From positions 1 through 40,486 of the forward strand of contig JBBINR010000031.1 of NCBI GenBank assembly GCA_037443785.1: 40,486 nt of DNA. Direction: 5' to 3'. Both the position numbers and the translations under genes were made by a program. Below the pieces are notes generated by a model that searched no databases, was not told where the DNA came from, and saw nothing but the letters and a program-made list of their open reading frames with translations. Origin of the DNA: JAQUOA01 sp037443785. GTDB taxonomy: Bacteria; Bacteroidota; Ignavibacteria; UBA10030; UBA8401. The stretch's first letter is position 1; the number at the start of each line of letters is the position of its first letter. This document shows, piece by piece, positions 1-8,423 of the stretch.

Positions 1-1
1 A

Positions 2-1375
2 GGAGGAGCAATTGTAACGTGGCAAGATGTTCGTAGCGGGACGAATAGTGACATCTATGCGCAGAGAATCAATGTATCGGGTGCTGTTCAATGGACTGCC
101 GATGGCGTTGCCCTCTGCATCGCAGCGGGGGACCAACTTGGTCCCACTATTGTCAGCGACGGATCGGGAGGAGCAATTATGATGTGGGAGGATTTTCGCA
201 ACTTTAACTATAACATCTTTGCACAGAAGATCAATGCATCCGGTGTTGTTCAATGGACTGCCGATGGTGTTGCACTCTGCACTGCAGCTGGAAATCGAAC
301 CCAACCCATAACTGCCAGCGACGGTTTAAGAGGAGCAATTGTGATGTGGTCTGATCTTCGCAGCAGAACGAATTATGACATCTATGCACAGAAAATAGAC
401 ACGTACGGAGTCTTAGGCATAGCCGCACCAAAACTTGTTGCTGCTAAAGATATTGCCAACGACCAAGGGGGAAAATTGCGTCTCTTCTGGGATCCATCCT
501 ATCTTGATCTTGATACTTCGCGGATAGTAAAATCGTATGCGTTGCTGCGAGGAGAAAGAACAACCGGCGTTCTTGGAAAAATATCAAAGGTCAACGGAAG
601 TGGAATCTATTGGGAAGAGGTAAATGTCGTCAAAGCAAATCAATTGGAAGGATACAGTACAGTTATTCCGACGTATGCGGATTCCGGTTTGCAGGGGGTT
701 CCGAAATATTATTTTCAAGTCATTGCAAGGAACAATGACTCTACAAAAATATGGTATTCCAATATTGACAGCGGCTATTCAGTTGATAACATTCCGCCTG
801 TCGGAGTACCGGTTGCCGCCATCAGCGGCGGACAAAACAGTCAGGTGTTTTTGCATTGGAATAAAAATCGTGTCGATCCCGATGTGATGGGATATTATGT
901 GTATCGCTCTGCGACGCCCGGATTTTCGCCGAATGGTACAACGCTCTTGGCTCTTGTTACAGACACTACATATGCTGATACGGCAAAACTCAATAATCAA
1001 AAATATTATTATCGAGTGGCAACGGTTGACATGCATGGAAATGCAGGAATAGCGAGCAGTGAACTTCAAGTACTGGTGACAGAAGTCGGTGATGCAAATG
1101 ACGTGATGCCAAAAACATTTGCGCTGCTGCAAAACTATCCCAATCCGTTCAATCCTTCGACGGTGATTAGTTATCAGTTGCCAGCGAACAGTCATGTCAC
1201 TTTGAAAGTGTATGATGCAATTGGCAGAGAAGTAGCAACTCTGGTAAACGAAGTGAAGGATGCAGGAACGTATTCTGCACAATTTGACGGCTCGAAACTT
1301 GCCAGCGGAATTTATTTTGCCCGATTGCAAAGTAAAGAGAAAGTGCAGATGAAGAAGATGGTTCTGATGAAATAA
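2..1375 (+). CDS. Repeat-containing T9SS-exported surface protein (5' truncated by window)
   Basis: The open frame runs from the first complete codon, so the start and signal peptide lie outside the window; the internal ATG at 179 is not the start. Visible are about three ~52-residue repeats (GGAIVTWQDVRSGT, DIYAQRIN, VQWTADGVALC), then a linker starting near AKDIANDQGG, a fibronectin-III-like module (PPVGVPVAA to SSELQVLVTE), and a C-terminal T9SS type A sorting domain (LLQNYPNPFNPST, ASGIYFARLQS, final KKMVLMK). The product is expected to cross the outer membrane by T9SS and stay surface-attached. Its role is unknown; the repeats may form propeller blades. It is closely paralogous to the genes at 1560 and 8424, and its last ~600 bp are nearly identical in sequence to those of the 1560 gene. 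Architecture confident, function not. Confidence 0.85.
   Translation, partial: GGAIVTWQDVRSGTNSDIYAQRINVSGAVQWTADGVALCIAAGDQLGPTIVSDGSGGAIMMWEDFRNFNYNIFAQKINASGVVQWTADGVALCTAAGNRTQPITASDGLRGAIVMWSDLRSRTNYDIYAQKIDTYGVLGIAAPKLVAAKDIANDQGGKLRLFWDPSYLDLDTSRIVKSYALLRGERTTGVLGKISKVNGSGIYWEEVNVVKANQLEGYSTVIPTYADSGLQGVPKYYFQVIARNNDSTKIWYSNIDSGYSVDNIPPVGVPVAAISGGQNSQVFLHWNKNRVDPDVMGYYVYRSATPGFSPNGTTLLALVTDTTYADTAKLNNQKYYYRVATVDMHGNAGIASSELQVLVTEVGDANDVMPKTFALLQNYPNPFNPSTVISYQLPANSHVTLKVYDAIGREVATLVNEVKDAGTYSAQFDGSKLASGIYFARLQSKEKVQMKKMVLMK
762..1375 (+). repeat. Duplicated 3' coding block, second copy at 3299-3914
   Basis: The FnIII-like plus sorting-domain part of the first gene recurs at the end of the gene at 1560 with very high nucleotide identity. 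Stretches of more than 50 identical bases occur, for example around 790-840 versus 3328-3379 and around 978-1100 versus 3518-3640. The upstream repeat arrays of the two genes are far more diverged. This suggests recent duplication or gene conversion restricted to the C-terminal module. Confidence 0.8.
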
Positions 1376-1400
1376 TCGATGTAAAAGAATTCCGGCAATA

Positions 1401-1438
1401 AAAAGTCCGATTTAATTTTTTCAATGAGTCGGACTTTT
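1401..1438 (+). terminator. Rho-independent terminator after first gene
   Basis: A perfect 10-bp inverted repeat, AAAAGTCCGA (1401-1410) and TCGGACTTTT (1429-1438), flanks an 18-nt loop and runs into a T-rich tail. It lies 25 nt after the stop at 1375, separating this gene from the one at 1560. Confidence 0.8.
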
Positions 1439-1477
1439 CTTTTTATGGAATTATGTGTTCTGTGGTACATTTGAAAA

Positions 1478-1506
1478 TTGACAATTGTAAACGATTTCTC
1501 TAAGTT
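1478..1506 (+). promoter_or_regulatory. Possible sigma70-like promoter for the 1560 gene
   Basis: TTGACA (1478-1483) is followed after 17 bp by TAAGTT (1501-1506), a weak -10. It lies between the upstream terminator and the gene at 1560, where a promoter is expected. The -35 is perfect but the -10 is poor, so this is tentative. Confidence 0.35.
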
Positions 1507-1559
1507 GATCACATCTTAAAAACAAAAAAAATTTCCAATACCATCATGTAAGGAGCTTC

Positions 1560-3914
1560 ATGAAATTTTTTATCAGTTTGTTCTCAAAGTCCATTTTAAT
1601 TTTTGTTCTTGCCTATTCCAATCTTTCTGCGCAGTGGTCAACTAATCCCGCAATAAATAACATTGTTTGTAATGCTGGTGGTGATCAATCAAATCCCAAA
1701 TTGATTAGCGATGGTATCGGAGGTGCGATTATTACGTGGCGTGATTTCCGTAACGGAAACTTCGACATTTATGCACAAAAGGTCAATGCATCGGGAGTCG
1801 TGCAGTGGACTCCCAATGGTGTTCCGCTTTGCACTGCGGTCAACGATCAATTTGCTCCTGCAATTGTCAGCGATGGTTTAGGAGGAGCAATTGTGACGTG
1901 GAGCGATTCTCGCGATGGAGCGAATTTTAAACTGTATACCCAGAAGATCAATGCGTCAGGCGCAGTACAATGGACAACCGATGGTGTTATTCTCTGTACC
2001 GCAGCGACCAATCAAAGTGCTCCTGCAATAGCCAGTGATGATTCCGGAGGTGCAATTGTTACGTGGTATGAAAACCGGAACGGAACAGACAATGATATTT
2101 ACGCACAAAGAATCAATGTCTCGGGTGTTGTTCAGTGGATACCCACTGGTGTTGCGCTTTGTACCGCTATATTTAATCAATCGTATCCAAAAATTATCAG
2201 CGACGGTTTCAGAGGTGCTATTGTGACGTGGGAAGATGTTCGGAATGGAAATAGCGACATTTATGCACAGAGGATCAATGCATCCGGTGTAGTTCAATGG
2301 CCTGTAGATGGAGTTGACCTTTGCACTGCTGCCAATGTGCAACAATTACCGGTAATTGTCAGCGATGGTGTCGGAGGCGCAATTGTTACGTGGGCAGATT
2401 ACCGCAGTGGAACAAACTACGATGTTTATGCACAGAAAGTAAATGCGTTAGGTTATATTCAATGGCCGTCACAGGGTGTTGCACTTTGCATAGCTGCCAA
2501 CAATCAACAAAATCCGACAATTCACGATGATGGTTCAGGAGGCGCTTTTGTGGCATGGCAAGACCTTCGAAGTGGAGTGCTCAATATTTATGCGCAGCAA
2601 ATCAGCACGTCAGGTACCGTTCAATGGAACAGCGATGGTGTTGCACTCAGCCCTTCGGTAAGCGCTCAATCAGTCCCAACGATAATAAATGACATGCTCG
2701 GTGGAATTATTGTATCATGGCAGGCTTATAACGGAACGAACTATGATGTGTATGCTCAAAAAATTGATGTGTCAGGAAAAGTGCAATGGACTGCCAATGG
2801 TGTTGCAATCTCAACTGCTGTTGACTATCAACAATTTCCCGCAATGATCGGGGACGGTTCCGGAGGAGGAATTGTGGTTTGGCAGGATTTGCGCAATACT
2901 AATGATTTGGACATCTATGTGCAAAAGTTTGACGAACATGGAATCTTAGGGCAAACAGAACCGAAATTAAGTGCAGTGAAAGATGTTGCGAATGACCAAG
3001 GAGGGAAAATGAGAGTGTTATGGACTCACTCATTGCTCGATGTGCCATCGAAAAATATTATTCACTCGTATACAATAAAAATGGGAGTGAAGAATACCAA
3101 AATAATGGGTAAGACAACTTCGACAGGTCCTGCTGTCGCAGATTTCATTTTCTGGGAAACAATTGGATCACGACAAGCAGATTGGTCGACAGGGTACAGT
3201 ATGGTTGTCCCAACATATGCGGATTCCGGTTTGCAAGGTATCCCAATGTATTATTTCCAGGTGCTTGCCAATTCAGATTCAAACGTTTTTTGGAAGTCGA
3301 ACATTGACAGCGGCTATTCGGTTGATAATATTCCGCCTGTCGGAGTACCGGTTGCCGCCATCAGCGGCGGACAAAACAGCCGGGTGTTGTTGCAATGGAA
3401 TAAAAATCGTGTCGATCCCGATGTGATGGGATATTATGTGTATCGCTCTGCGACGCCCGGATTTTCACCGAATGGTACAACGATCTTGGCGCTGGCGACG
3501 GATACGTCGTTTGTGGATACGGCAAAACTCAATAATCAAAAATATTATTATCGAGTGGCAACGGTTGACATGCATGGAAATGCAGGAATAGCGAGCAGCG
3601 AACTTCAAGTACTGGTGACAGAAGTCGGTGATGCAAATGATGTGATGCCCAAAACATTTGCGCTGCTGCAAAACTATCCCAATCCATTCAATCCTTCGAC
3701 AACGATCAGCTATCAGTTACCGGTGAATGGTCACATATCGTTGAAAGTGTATGATGCGATTGGAAGAGAAGTAGCAACGCTGGTGAATGAAGTGAAAGAT
3801 GCAGGAAGTTATTCTGCACAATTTGACGGCTCGAAACTTGCCAGCGGAATTTATTTTACACGGCTGCAGAGTGGCGATAAAGTCCAGTTGAAGAAGATGA
3901 TGCTGGTGAAATAA
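1560..3914 (+). CDS. Eight-repeat T9SS-exported surface protein
   Basis: 784 residues. The start is supported by AAGGAG a few bases upstream and a signal peptide (about 1-24, ending NLSAQ). Residues ~42-463 hold eight tandem ~52-residue repeats with the pattern P-x-I-x-S-D-G-x-G-G-A-I-V-T-W-x-D-x-R, then DIYAQ, INASG, VQW and DGVALCTA. Next come a linker (AVKDVANDQGGKM), a fibronectin-III-like module and a T9SS type A sorting domain (LLQNYPNPFNPST to KKMMLVK). It is expected at the cell surface. Repeats of 50-odd residues with a GGAIVTW strand would suit a beta-propeller, and eight units would make an eight-bladed one, but this is inference. The gene stands between two terminators and so is probably monocistronic. 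Function unknown; adhesion or glycan/protein binding are possibilities. Confidence 0.88.
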   Translation: MKFFISLFSKSILIFVLAYSNLSAQWSTNPAINNIVCNAGGDQSNPKLISDGIGGAIITWRDFRNGNFDIYAQKVNASGVVQWTPNGVPLCTAVNDQFAPAIVSDGLGGAIVTWSDSRDGANFKLYTQKINASGAVQWTTDGVILCTAATNQSAPAIASDDSGGAIVTWYENRNGTDNDIYAQRINVSGVVQWIPTGVALCTAIFNQSYPKIISDGFRGAIVTWEDVRNGNSDIYAQRINASGVVQWPVDGVDLCTAANVQQLPVIVSDGVGGAIVTWADYRSGTNYDVYAQKVNALGYIQWPSQGVALCIAANNQQNPTIHDDGSGGAFVAWQDLRSGVLNIYAQQISTSGTVQWNSDGVALSPSVSAQSVPTIINDMLGGIIVSWQAYNGTNYDVYAQKIDVSGKVQWTANGVAISTAVDYQQFPAMIGDGSGGGIVVWQDLRNTNDLDIYVQKFDEHGILGQTEPKLSAVKDVANDQGGKMRVLWTHSLLDVPSKNIIHSYTIKMGVKNTKIMGKTTSTGPAVADFIFWETIGSRQADWSTGYSMVVPTYADSGLQGIPMYYFQVLANSDSNVFWKSNIDSGYSVDNIPPVGVPVAAISGGQNSRVLLQWNKNRVDPDVMGYYVYRSATPGFSPNGTTILALATDTSFVDTAKLNNQKYYYRVATVDMHGNAGIASSELQVLVTEVGDANDVMPKTFALLQNYPNPFNPSTTISYQLPVNGHISLKVYDAIGREVATLVNEVKDAGSYSAQFDGSKLASGIYFTRLQSGDKVQLKKMMLVK
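1684..2949 (+). repeat. Eight tandem ~52-codon repeats inside a surface-protein gene
   Basis: Eight in-frame units of 150-165 bp each encode SDGxGGAIVTWxDxRxG, then DIYAQ, then VQW and GVALCTA. Units are similar but not identical: unit 6 changes VALCTA to VALSPS and unit 7 lacks the D-x-R. The array has therefore diverged and is not a fresh expansion. Confidence 0.85.
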
Positions 3915-3961
3915 AACAAGCGCAACGATACAGACTTCATTAAGAAACGTTATACGTGTTC

Positions 3962-3989
3962 AAAGGGGTGATCGTGAGATCGCCCCTTT
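3962..3989 (+). terminator. Rho-independent terminator after the 1560 gene
   Basis: A 12-bp stem, AAAGGGGTGATC (3962-3973) and GATCGCCCCTTT (3978-3989), has one G-U wobble and a GTGA tetraloop, followed by TTATTT. It ends the 1560 transcript before the histidine kinase gene. Confidence 0.85.
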
Positions 3990-4061
3990 TTATTTGAACG
4001 ATAAATTCGTAGGTTAAGCCAAAATTATATACCGACGTTATTTCGCAGGGCAAAATTCTTC

Positions 4062-7000
4062 ATGGCCGAATTGTTCTTATACCGGAAGCAGTGCCATCAT
4101 GATTATCAGAGCGATCATTCAATCGCGAAGCGGTTTCTTTTGATGATGGTAATATGGTTATGCCCTATGAATACCGCCATTGTCTATGCACAAAAGTCTT
4201 CAATACCGTTTGATCATATCTCGATAGAATCCGGCCTTTCACAATCCAGTGCACGCTGCTTGCTTCAGGATCGTCACGGTTTTTTATGGATCGGCACGCA
4301 AGATGGGTTAAATCGGTATGATGGGTATGAGTTCAAAGTGTTCAGATATGATGCTGCCGATTCCAACTCTTTGACCGGTAATTATATTTCTTGTCTTCTG
4401 GAAGATCGCGACGGATTGTTGTGGATCGGAACGCTCGGAGGATTGACCCGGTACGATCCCATCGACAATACTTTTACCCGGTATTTTCCTGATAAAAAAA
4501 ATAGTTCGGCGTTGCAGGGTGAATCGGTGATTGCATTGTGTGAAGATAACGATGGAAATATTTGGGCGGCAACATATCTCGGCGGCATGAGTAAGTTTAA
4601 TAAAAAGACAAACTCGTTCAAAACATATGTCAACGATCCGAATGACTCTACCAGTATCAGCAATAATATTGTAACAGACATTTCAAAAGATGATGATGGG
4701 AATTTATGGATTGGAACGTTCGGAGGCGGATTAAATAAATTTTCCATGGCAGCCGGTACATTTGAACATTATGTCAATGATCCTCAACGGCGCACTTCTC
4801 TCAGCTCAAATATTGTTATGACGGCTGTCTATAATGGAGAAAACAGTATCCTTGTCGGTACAAATAACGGCTTCAATGTTTTCAATCCTAAAACGAATAA
4901 TTCCACTCTTTATACGAATGATCCGAAAAATGCTCAAAGCATAAGCAGCAATCCCATTCAGAAAATATATAAGGATACCGAAGGAAAGATTTGGATTGGG
5001 ACATACGATGCTGGTTTGAATCTCTTCGATCACAACACCGGAACATTTATCCATTATCAAAAAAATGAAAATGATAATCACAGTCTCAGTGCGAACAGTA
5101 TTCCGGCAATACTAGTTGATAGAAATAACATACTGTGGGTTGGTTCGACAACGAGTGGGTTAAATAAAGGCAGGTTGGGCCCTAAGATGTTTTCAACCAT
5201 CAAGCATGAGAAGAAAGATAAGAACTCAATCAGCAGCAATATGATCAGTTCGTTGTTCGAAGACAGCCGGGGCAATATCTGGATTGGGACAGATTTTGGT
5301 TTGAATAAAATTGAAAATGGGTCAAAGAATATCCTTCGGTATTTTTCTGTTGCGTCAAATCCGAACACGTTGAGCGACAACAAGGTATGGACAATCACTG
5401 AAGATCATCATGGGTTTCTGTGGATCGGGACACAATCGGGATTGAACAAATTTGATCCGGTAAAGAATGTTTTTACACGGTACCTTTTTGATCCGAAGAA
5501 TCCCAACAGCCTCCCGTTCAATCTTATTGTCAGCATCTACATTGACAGTGCAAATATGCTATGGCTTGGCTCGTCCGGCGGCGGCCTGATACGATTTGAT
5601 CCCCATAAAAATAAATTCATCCAATATGTTCACCGTGAGGACAATCCCAACAGCATCAGCGATAACATTGTATTCGAAGTGTATAAAGGAAGATCAAACC
5701 TGTTATGGCTCTGTACGCCGACAGGGTTGAATTCATTTGACCCGAAGACGGGAAAATTTGTCCGCTATACGCAATTGAAATTTTCCACTCGTACCCAAGA
5801 ATCAAAAACGATATTTTCGATTTATGAAGATGAACAAGGAATATTATGGTTAGGAAGTCTTGGGGACGGATTGATACAATTCGATAGTACATATCAGCAC
5901 GTGAAAAATTATACGGAAAACGATGGGCTTCCAAATAATGTTGTGTATGCCATTGTTCCGGATTCAAAGAACGGTCTTTGGCTTTCCACAAACAGGGGAT
6001 TGACCCGATTTGATACAAAGAGTGAAAAATTCAGAAATTATGATTTAACCGACGGATTGCCGAGTTATGAATTTAATTCAGGCGCGAGGCTGATGACCCG
6101 CGGCAACGAAATGTATTTTGGCGGCATAGAAGGTATAGTTCATTTTAATCCGGAAACCGGGAAAGAAAATAAATATGTTCCGACAGTCATAGTTACACGG
6201 TTTAAAGTATTTGATAAAGAATTACAAAAAGATAAGACATACTATGGCGGTGAAGAAATATATCTATCGTACGCCGATAATTATTTTTCGTTTGAATTTG
6301 CCGGATTGCAGCTGACAGAACCAACGAAAAATCGGTATGCCTATAAATTGGAAGGACTTGATAAGGATTGGATTTATTCAGGGAATCGTCGGTATGTTGG
6401 TTATACTCATTTAGAGCCGGGAACATATTCGTTTCACGTACGAGCTTCGAACAACGACGGCGAATGGAATGAAAAAGAGTTAGCGATCGCAATAATTATT
6501 TCTCCTCCATTTTGGAAAACGTGGTGGTTTACTTCGGCATCGATCTCCCTGTTGTTCGGGATTGTATATTCGTTCGTGCGACAACGGATGCACCGGCTGA
6601 AAAAAGAAAAGGAATCGCAGGAAGTATTTTCAAAACAGTTGATGGAAGTGTATGACTCAGAACGGAAAAGGATTGCGGCTGAATTGCATGACGGGCTTGG
6701 ACAAAATCTGTTGATCATCGCAAACCGGGCAAAGATGGGATTGAAAAAAGAGGATGCTTCCTTGATGCAGAAAGAATTTGAGAATATCTCTGCCAGCGCA
6801 TTGGAATCGATCAATGACGTGCGGAAGATAACATATAATCTTCATCCGCTGCAGATCGACGAAGTGGGAATTACCACGGCGATTGAATCGATGCTAAAAC
6901 GGATTGCCTCGCTGATCGACAGCACGTTGACTTTTACGATAGAAAATATCGACGGCCTTCTCGTTGAAGAGAAACGAATCCACTTTTATCGCATCATTCA

Positions 7001-7265
7001 AGAAACATTAAACAACGCTATCAAACATTCATCAGCAAAAAACATCGAAGTGATTGTTTCAAAAGAAGAGCAGTCTATTCGAGCCATTATTAAGGATGAC
7101 GGCAAGGGTTTTAACCGTGACACAAAGAAAGACGGGTACGGGCTCCGTGGATTAAATGAGCGAATTAAAATTCTGGGCGGAGATTTGGCCATTGTTTCCT
7201 CAATTGGTGCGGGAACAGTCATCAAAATCATTCTTCCGATTGGTGAGGGGAGGAAGAAATCATGA
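4062..7265 (+). CDS. Reg_prop (two-propeller) sensor histidine kinase
   Basis: 1067 residues. After an N-terminal export/anchor segment (about residues 24-44, ending VYAQ) come 14 Reg_prop repeats (core DGxLWIGTxxGLNRFD, residues ~55-690), enough for two seven-bladed propellers. A Y_Y_Y immunoglobulin-like domain (~705-805), one transmembrane helix (~820-840), a HisKA_3 dimerisation domain with phospho-acceptor H876 in AAELHDGLGQN, and a HATPase_c domain (N box QETLNNAIKHS, DDGKGFN, GYGLRGLNER) follow. The sensor half matches the hybrid two-component systems of Bacteroidetes glycan loci, but the response regulator is a separate gene overlapping by 4 nt. The ligand, probably periplasmic, is unknown. 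The upstream ribosome-binding site is weak, so the start may lie elsewhere, for example at 4143. Confidence 0.93.
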   Translation: MAELFLYRKQCHHDYQSDHSIAKRFLLMMVIWLCPMNTAIVYAQKSSIPFDHISIESGLSQSSARCLLQDRHGFLWIGTQDGLNRYDGYEFKVFRYDAADSNSLTGNYISCLLEDRDGLLWIGTLGGLTRYDPIDNTFTRYFPDKKNSSALQGESVIALCEDNDGNIWAATYLGGMSKFNKKTNSFKTYVNDPNDSTSISNNIVTDISKDDDGNLWIGTFGGGLNKFSMAAGTFEHYVNDPQRRTSLSSNIVMTAVYNGENSILVGTNNGFNVFNPKTNNSTLYTNDPKNAQSISSNPIQKIYKDTEGKIWIGTYDAGLNLFDHNTGTFIHYQKNENDNHSLSANSIPAILVDRNNILWVGSTTSGLNKGRLGPKMFSTIKHEKKDKNSISSNMISSLFEDSRGNIWIGTDFGLNKIENGSKNILRYFSVASNPNTLSDNKVWTITEDHHGFLWIGTQSGLNKFDPVKNVFTRYLFDPKNPNSLPFNLIVSIYIDSANMLWLGSSGGGLIRFDPHKNKFIQYVHREDNPNSISDNIVFEVYKGRSNLLWLCTPTGLNSFDPKTGKFVRYTQLKFSTRTQESKTIFSIYEDEQGILWLGSLGDGLIQFDSTYQHVKNYTENDGLPNNVVYAIVPDSKNGLWLSTNRGLTRFDTKSEKFRNYDLTDGLPSYEFNSGARLMTRGNEMYFGGIEGIVHFNPETGKENKYVPTVIVTRFKVFDKELQKDKTYYGGEEIYLSYADNYFSFEFAGLQLTEPTKNRYAYKLEGLDKDWIYSGNRRYVGYTHLEPGTYSFHVRASNNDGEWNEKELAIAIIISPPFWKTWWFTSASISLLFGIVYSFVRQRMHRLKKEKESQEVFSKQLMEVYDSERKRIAAELHDGLGQNLLIIANRAKMGLKKEDASLMQKEFENISASALESINDVRKITYNLHPLQIDEVGITTAIESMLKRIASLIDSTLTFTIENIDGLLVEEKRIHFYRIIQETLNNAIKHSSAKNIEVIVSKEEQSIRAIIKDDGKGFNRDTKKDGYGLRGLNERIKILGGDLAIVSSIGAGTVIKIILPIGEGRKKS

Positions 7266-7909
7266 TAAAAAAAATATTTATTGCCGATGATCATCCCATC
7301 TTTCGGAAAGGACTCATAGAGATCATATCGTCTGAAGCCGATTTTGAAATTGCCGGAGAATGCGGCGATGGGATCACGGCACTGAATTTTATTGCTGAAA
7401 AGAAACCGGATATCGCCCTGCTTGATATTCAGATGCCGAAGATGAACGGCTTTGAAGTATTGAAAAAGATGAACGAATTGAAGCTTTCGACAAACGTCGT
7501 TTTTTTGACAATGCATGCCGAAGAAAACATCGTTGAAAAGGCAATGGAACTTGGTGCGAAAGCATATCTTCTTAAAGAGTCCGTTACGGACGATATCGTT
7601 CGGTGTTTAAACAACGTTATAGAGGGGAAATTTTATGTTTCGGGCTCCATTTCCAATTACTTATTCACGTTGAACAATAAGTTGAAAGCGGGAAACGAAA
7701 AGCACGGGATTCAAAAACTCACCTCTACCGAAATCACGATCCTGAAATTAATCGCAGAAAAAAAATCCAGCCGAGAAATTGGAAAGATCCTGTATATCAG
7801 TGTCCGAACTGTCGAGAACCACAGAAATAATATCTGCACCAAGCTGAATCTCCACGGAGCCAATGCTCTCCTCCCGTTTGCACTCGAAAATAAACATCTT
7901 CTCGTTTAA
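7262..7909 (+). CDS. NarL/FixJ-family response regulator
   Basis: 215 residues. The ATG overlaps the kinase stop as ATGA, with a purine-rich GGGGAGGAAG upstream, so translation is coupled and the pair is cognate. The receiver domain (1-120) has the acidic pair in FIADDHP, phospho-acceptor D55 in LLDIQMP, and the conserved lysine in AYLLKES. A LuxR-type helix-turn-helix (~150-205: LTSTEITILKLIAEKKSSREIGK, RTVENHRNNI) follows. It should bind DNA when phosphorylated by the upstream HisKA_3 kinase. Targets are not evident; nearby candidates are the receiver at 8025 and the surface-protein gene at 8424. Confidence 0.95.
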   Translation: MIKKIFIADDHPIFRKGLIEIISSEADFEIAGECGDGITALNFIAEKKPDIALLDIQMPKMNGFEVLKKMNELKLSTNVVFLTMHAEENIVEKAMELGAKAYLLKESVTDDIVRCLNNVIEGKFYVSGSISNYLFTLNNKLKAGNEKHGIQKLTSTEITILKLIAEKKSSREIGKILYISVRTVENHRNNICTKLNLHGANALLPFALENKHLLV

Positions 7910-8024
7910 GAATCCTGACCCGGCGGCCGCTGGCACAACACATTTCATTCTAAGTATCCCTACTCATATGAATTGAGTATCCATCGCTATTCCACTTCCG
8001 CGTCCTTTTACCCACATTCACACA

Positions 8025-8408
8025 ATGGAACACGACAACATTATAAAAATTATGATCGTCGATGACAACAAGCACATGCGGGAAGTCATCATAGATGCGC
8101 TCTCTATGGTTCCATGTTCTATCATTGAATATTCAAACGGTAAAGATGCTGTCGAAGGATACGATCGTACGTTACCGGATTGGGTGCTGATGGATGTGAT
8201 GATGAAGCCGATGAACGGTATTACGGCGCTTGCTCAAATTATGAAAAATCACCCCGAAGCAAAAATAATTATGGTGACCAATGCCGTTGAAGAGGAGATC
8301 AGCACTGCATCGTTTAATGCAGGAGCGACCGCGTTCGTTCGGAAAGAATCTCTTTTTCAAATTCCTGATTTGATATTGAAAACACAAAACCACTTATCAC
8401 ACATTTAA
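8025..8408 (+). CDS. Stand-alone receiver (CheY-like) protein
   Basis: 127 residues, a receiver domain only. It has IVDDNKHMRE for the acidic pocket, phospho-acceptor D57 in VLMDVMMKPMNG, MVTN for the conserved Thr, and FVRKES for the conserved Lys. There is no output domain. It lies 115 bp after the LuxR-type regulator and 15 bp before the T9SS repeat protein at 8424. It could be a second phosphorylation target or sink for the kinase at 4062, or work by protein contact. A 6-bp inverted repeat (TACTCA/TGAGTA, 7961-7979) lies upstream and may be a binding site. Confidence 0.88.
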   Translation: MEHDNIIKIMIVDDNKHMREVIIDALSMVPCSIIEYSNGKDAVEGYDRTLPDWVLMDVMMKPMNGITALAQIMKNHPEAKIIMVTNAVEEEISTASFNAGATAFVRKESLFQIPDLILKTQNHLSHI

Positions 8409-8423
8409 ATACAGGAGGGAAGT

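Noticed and set aside
779..1330. 183-codon minus-strand ORF opposite the first gene
   Set aside because: It lies within the well-supported sorting-domain coding region on the + strand, has no recognisable family, and mirrors the repetitive + strand sequence. The same applies to other minus-strand ORFs, such as 6998-7516 and 16507-17025.
1684..2949. CRISPR-like direct repeats
   Set aside because: The periodicity (~156 bp) is in frame, encodes protein repeats and has no constant-length spacers; it is a coding repeat array.
7961..7979. TACTCA/TGAGTA inverted repeat as a firm operator for the NarL-type regulator
   Set aside because: The arms are only 6 bp and no second copy was noticed in the window, so it is mentioned with the receiver gene but not called as a site.
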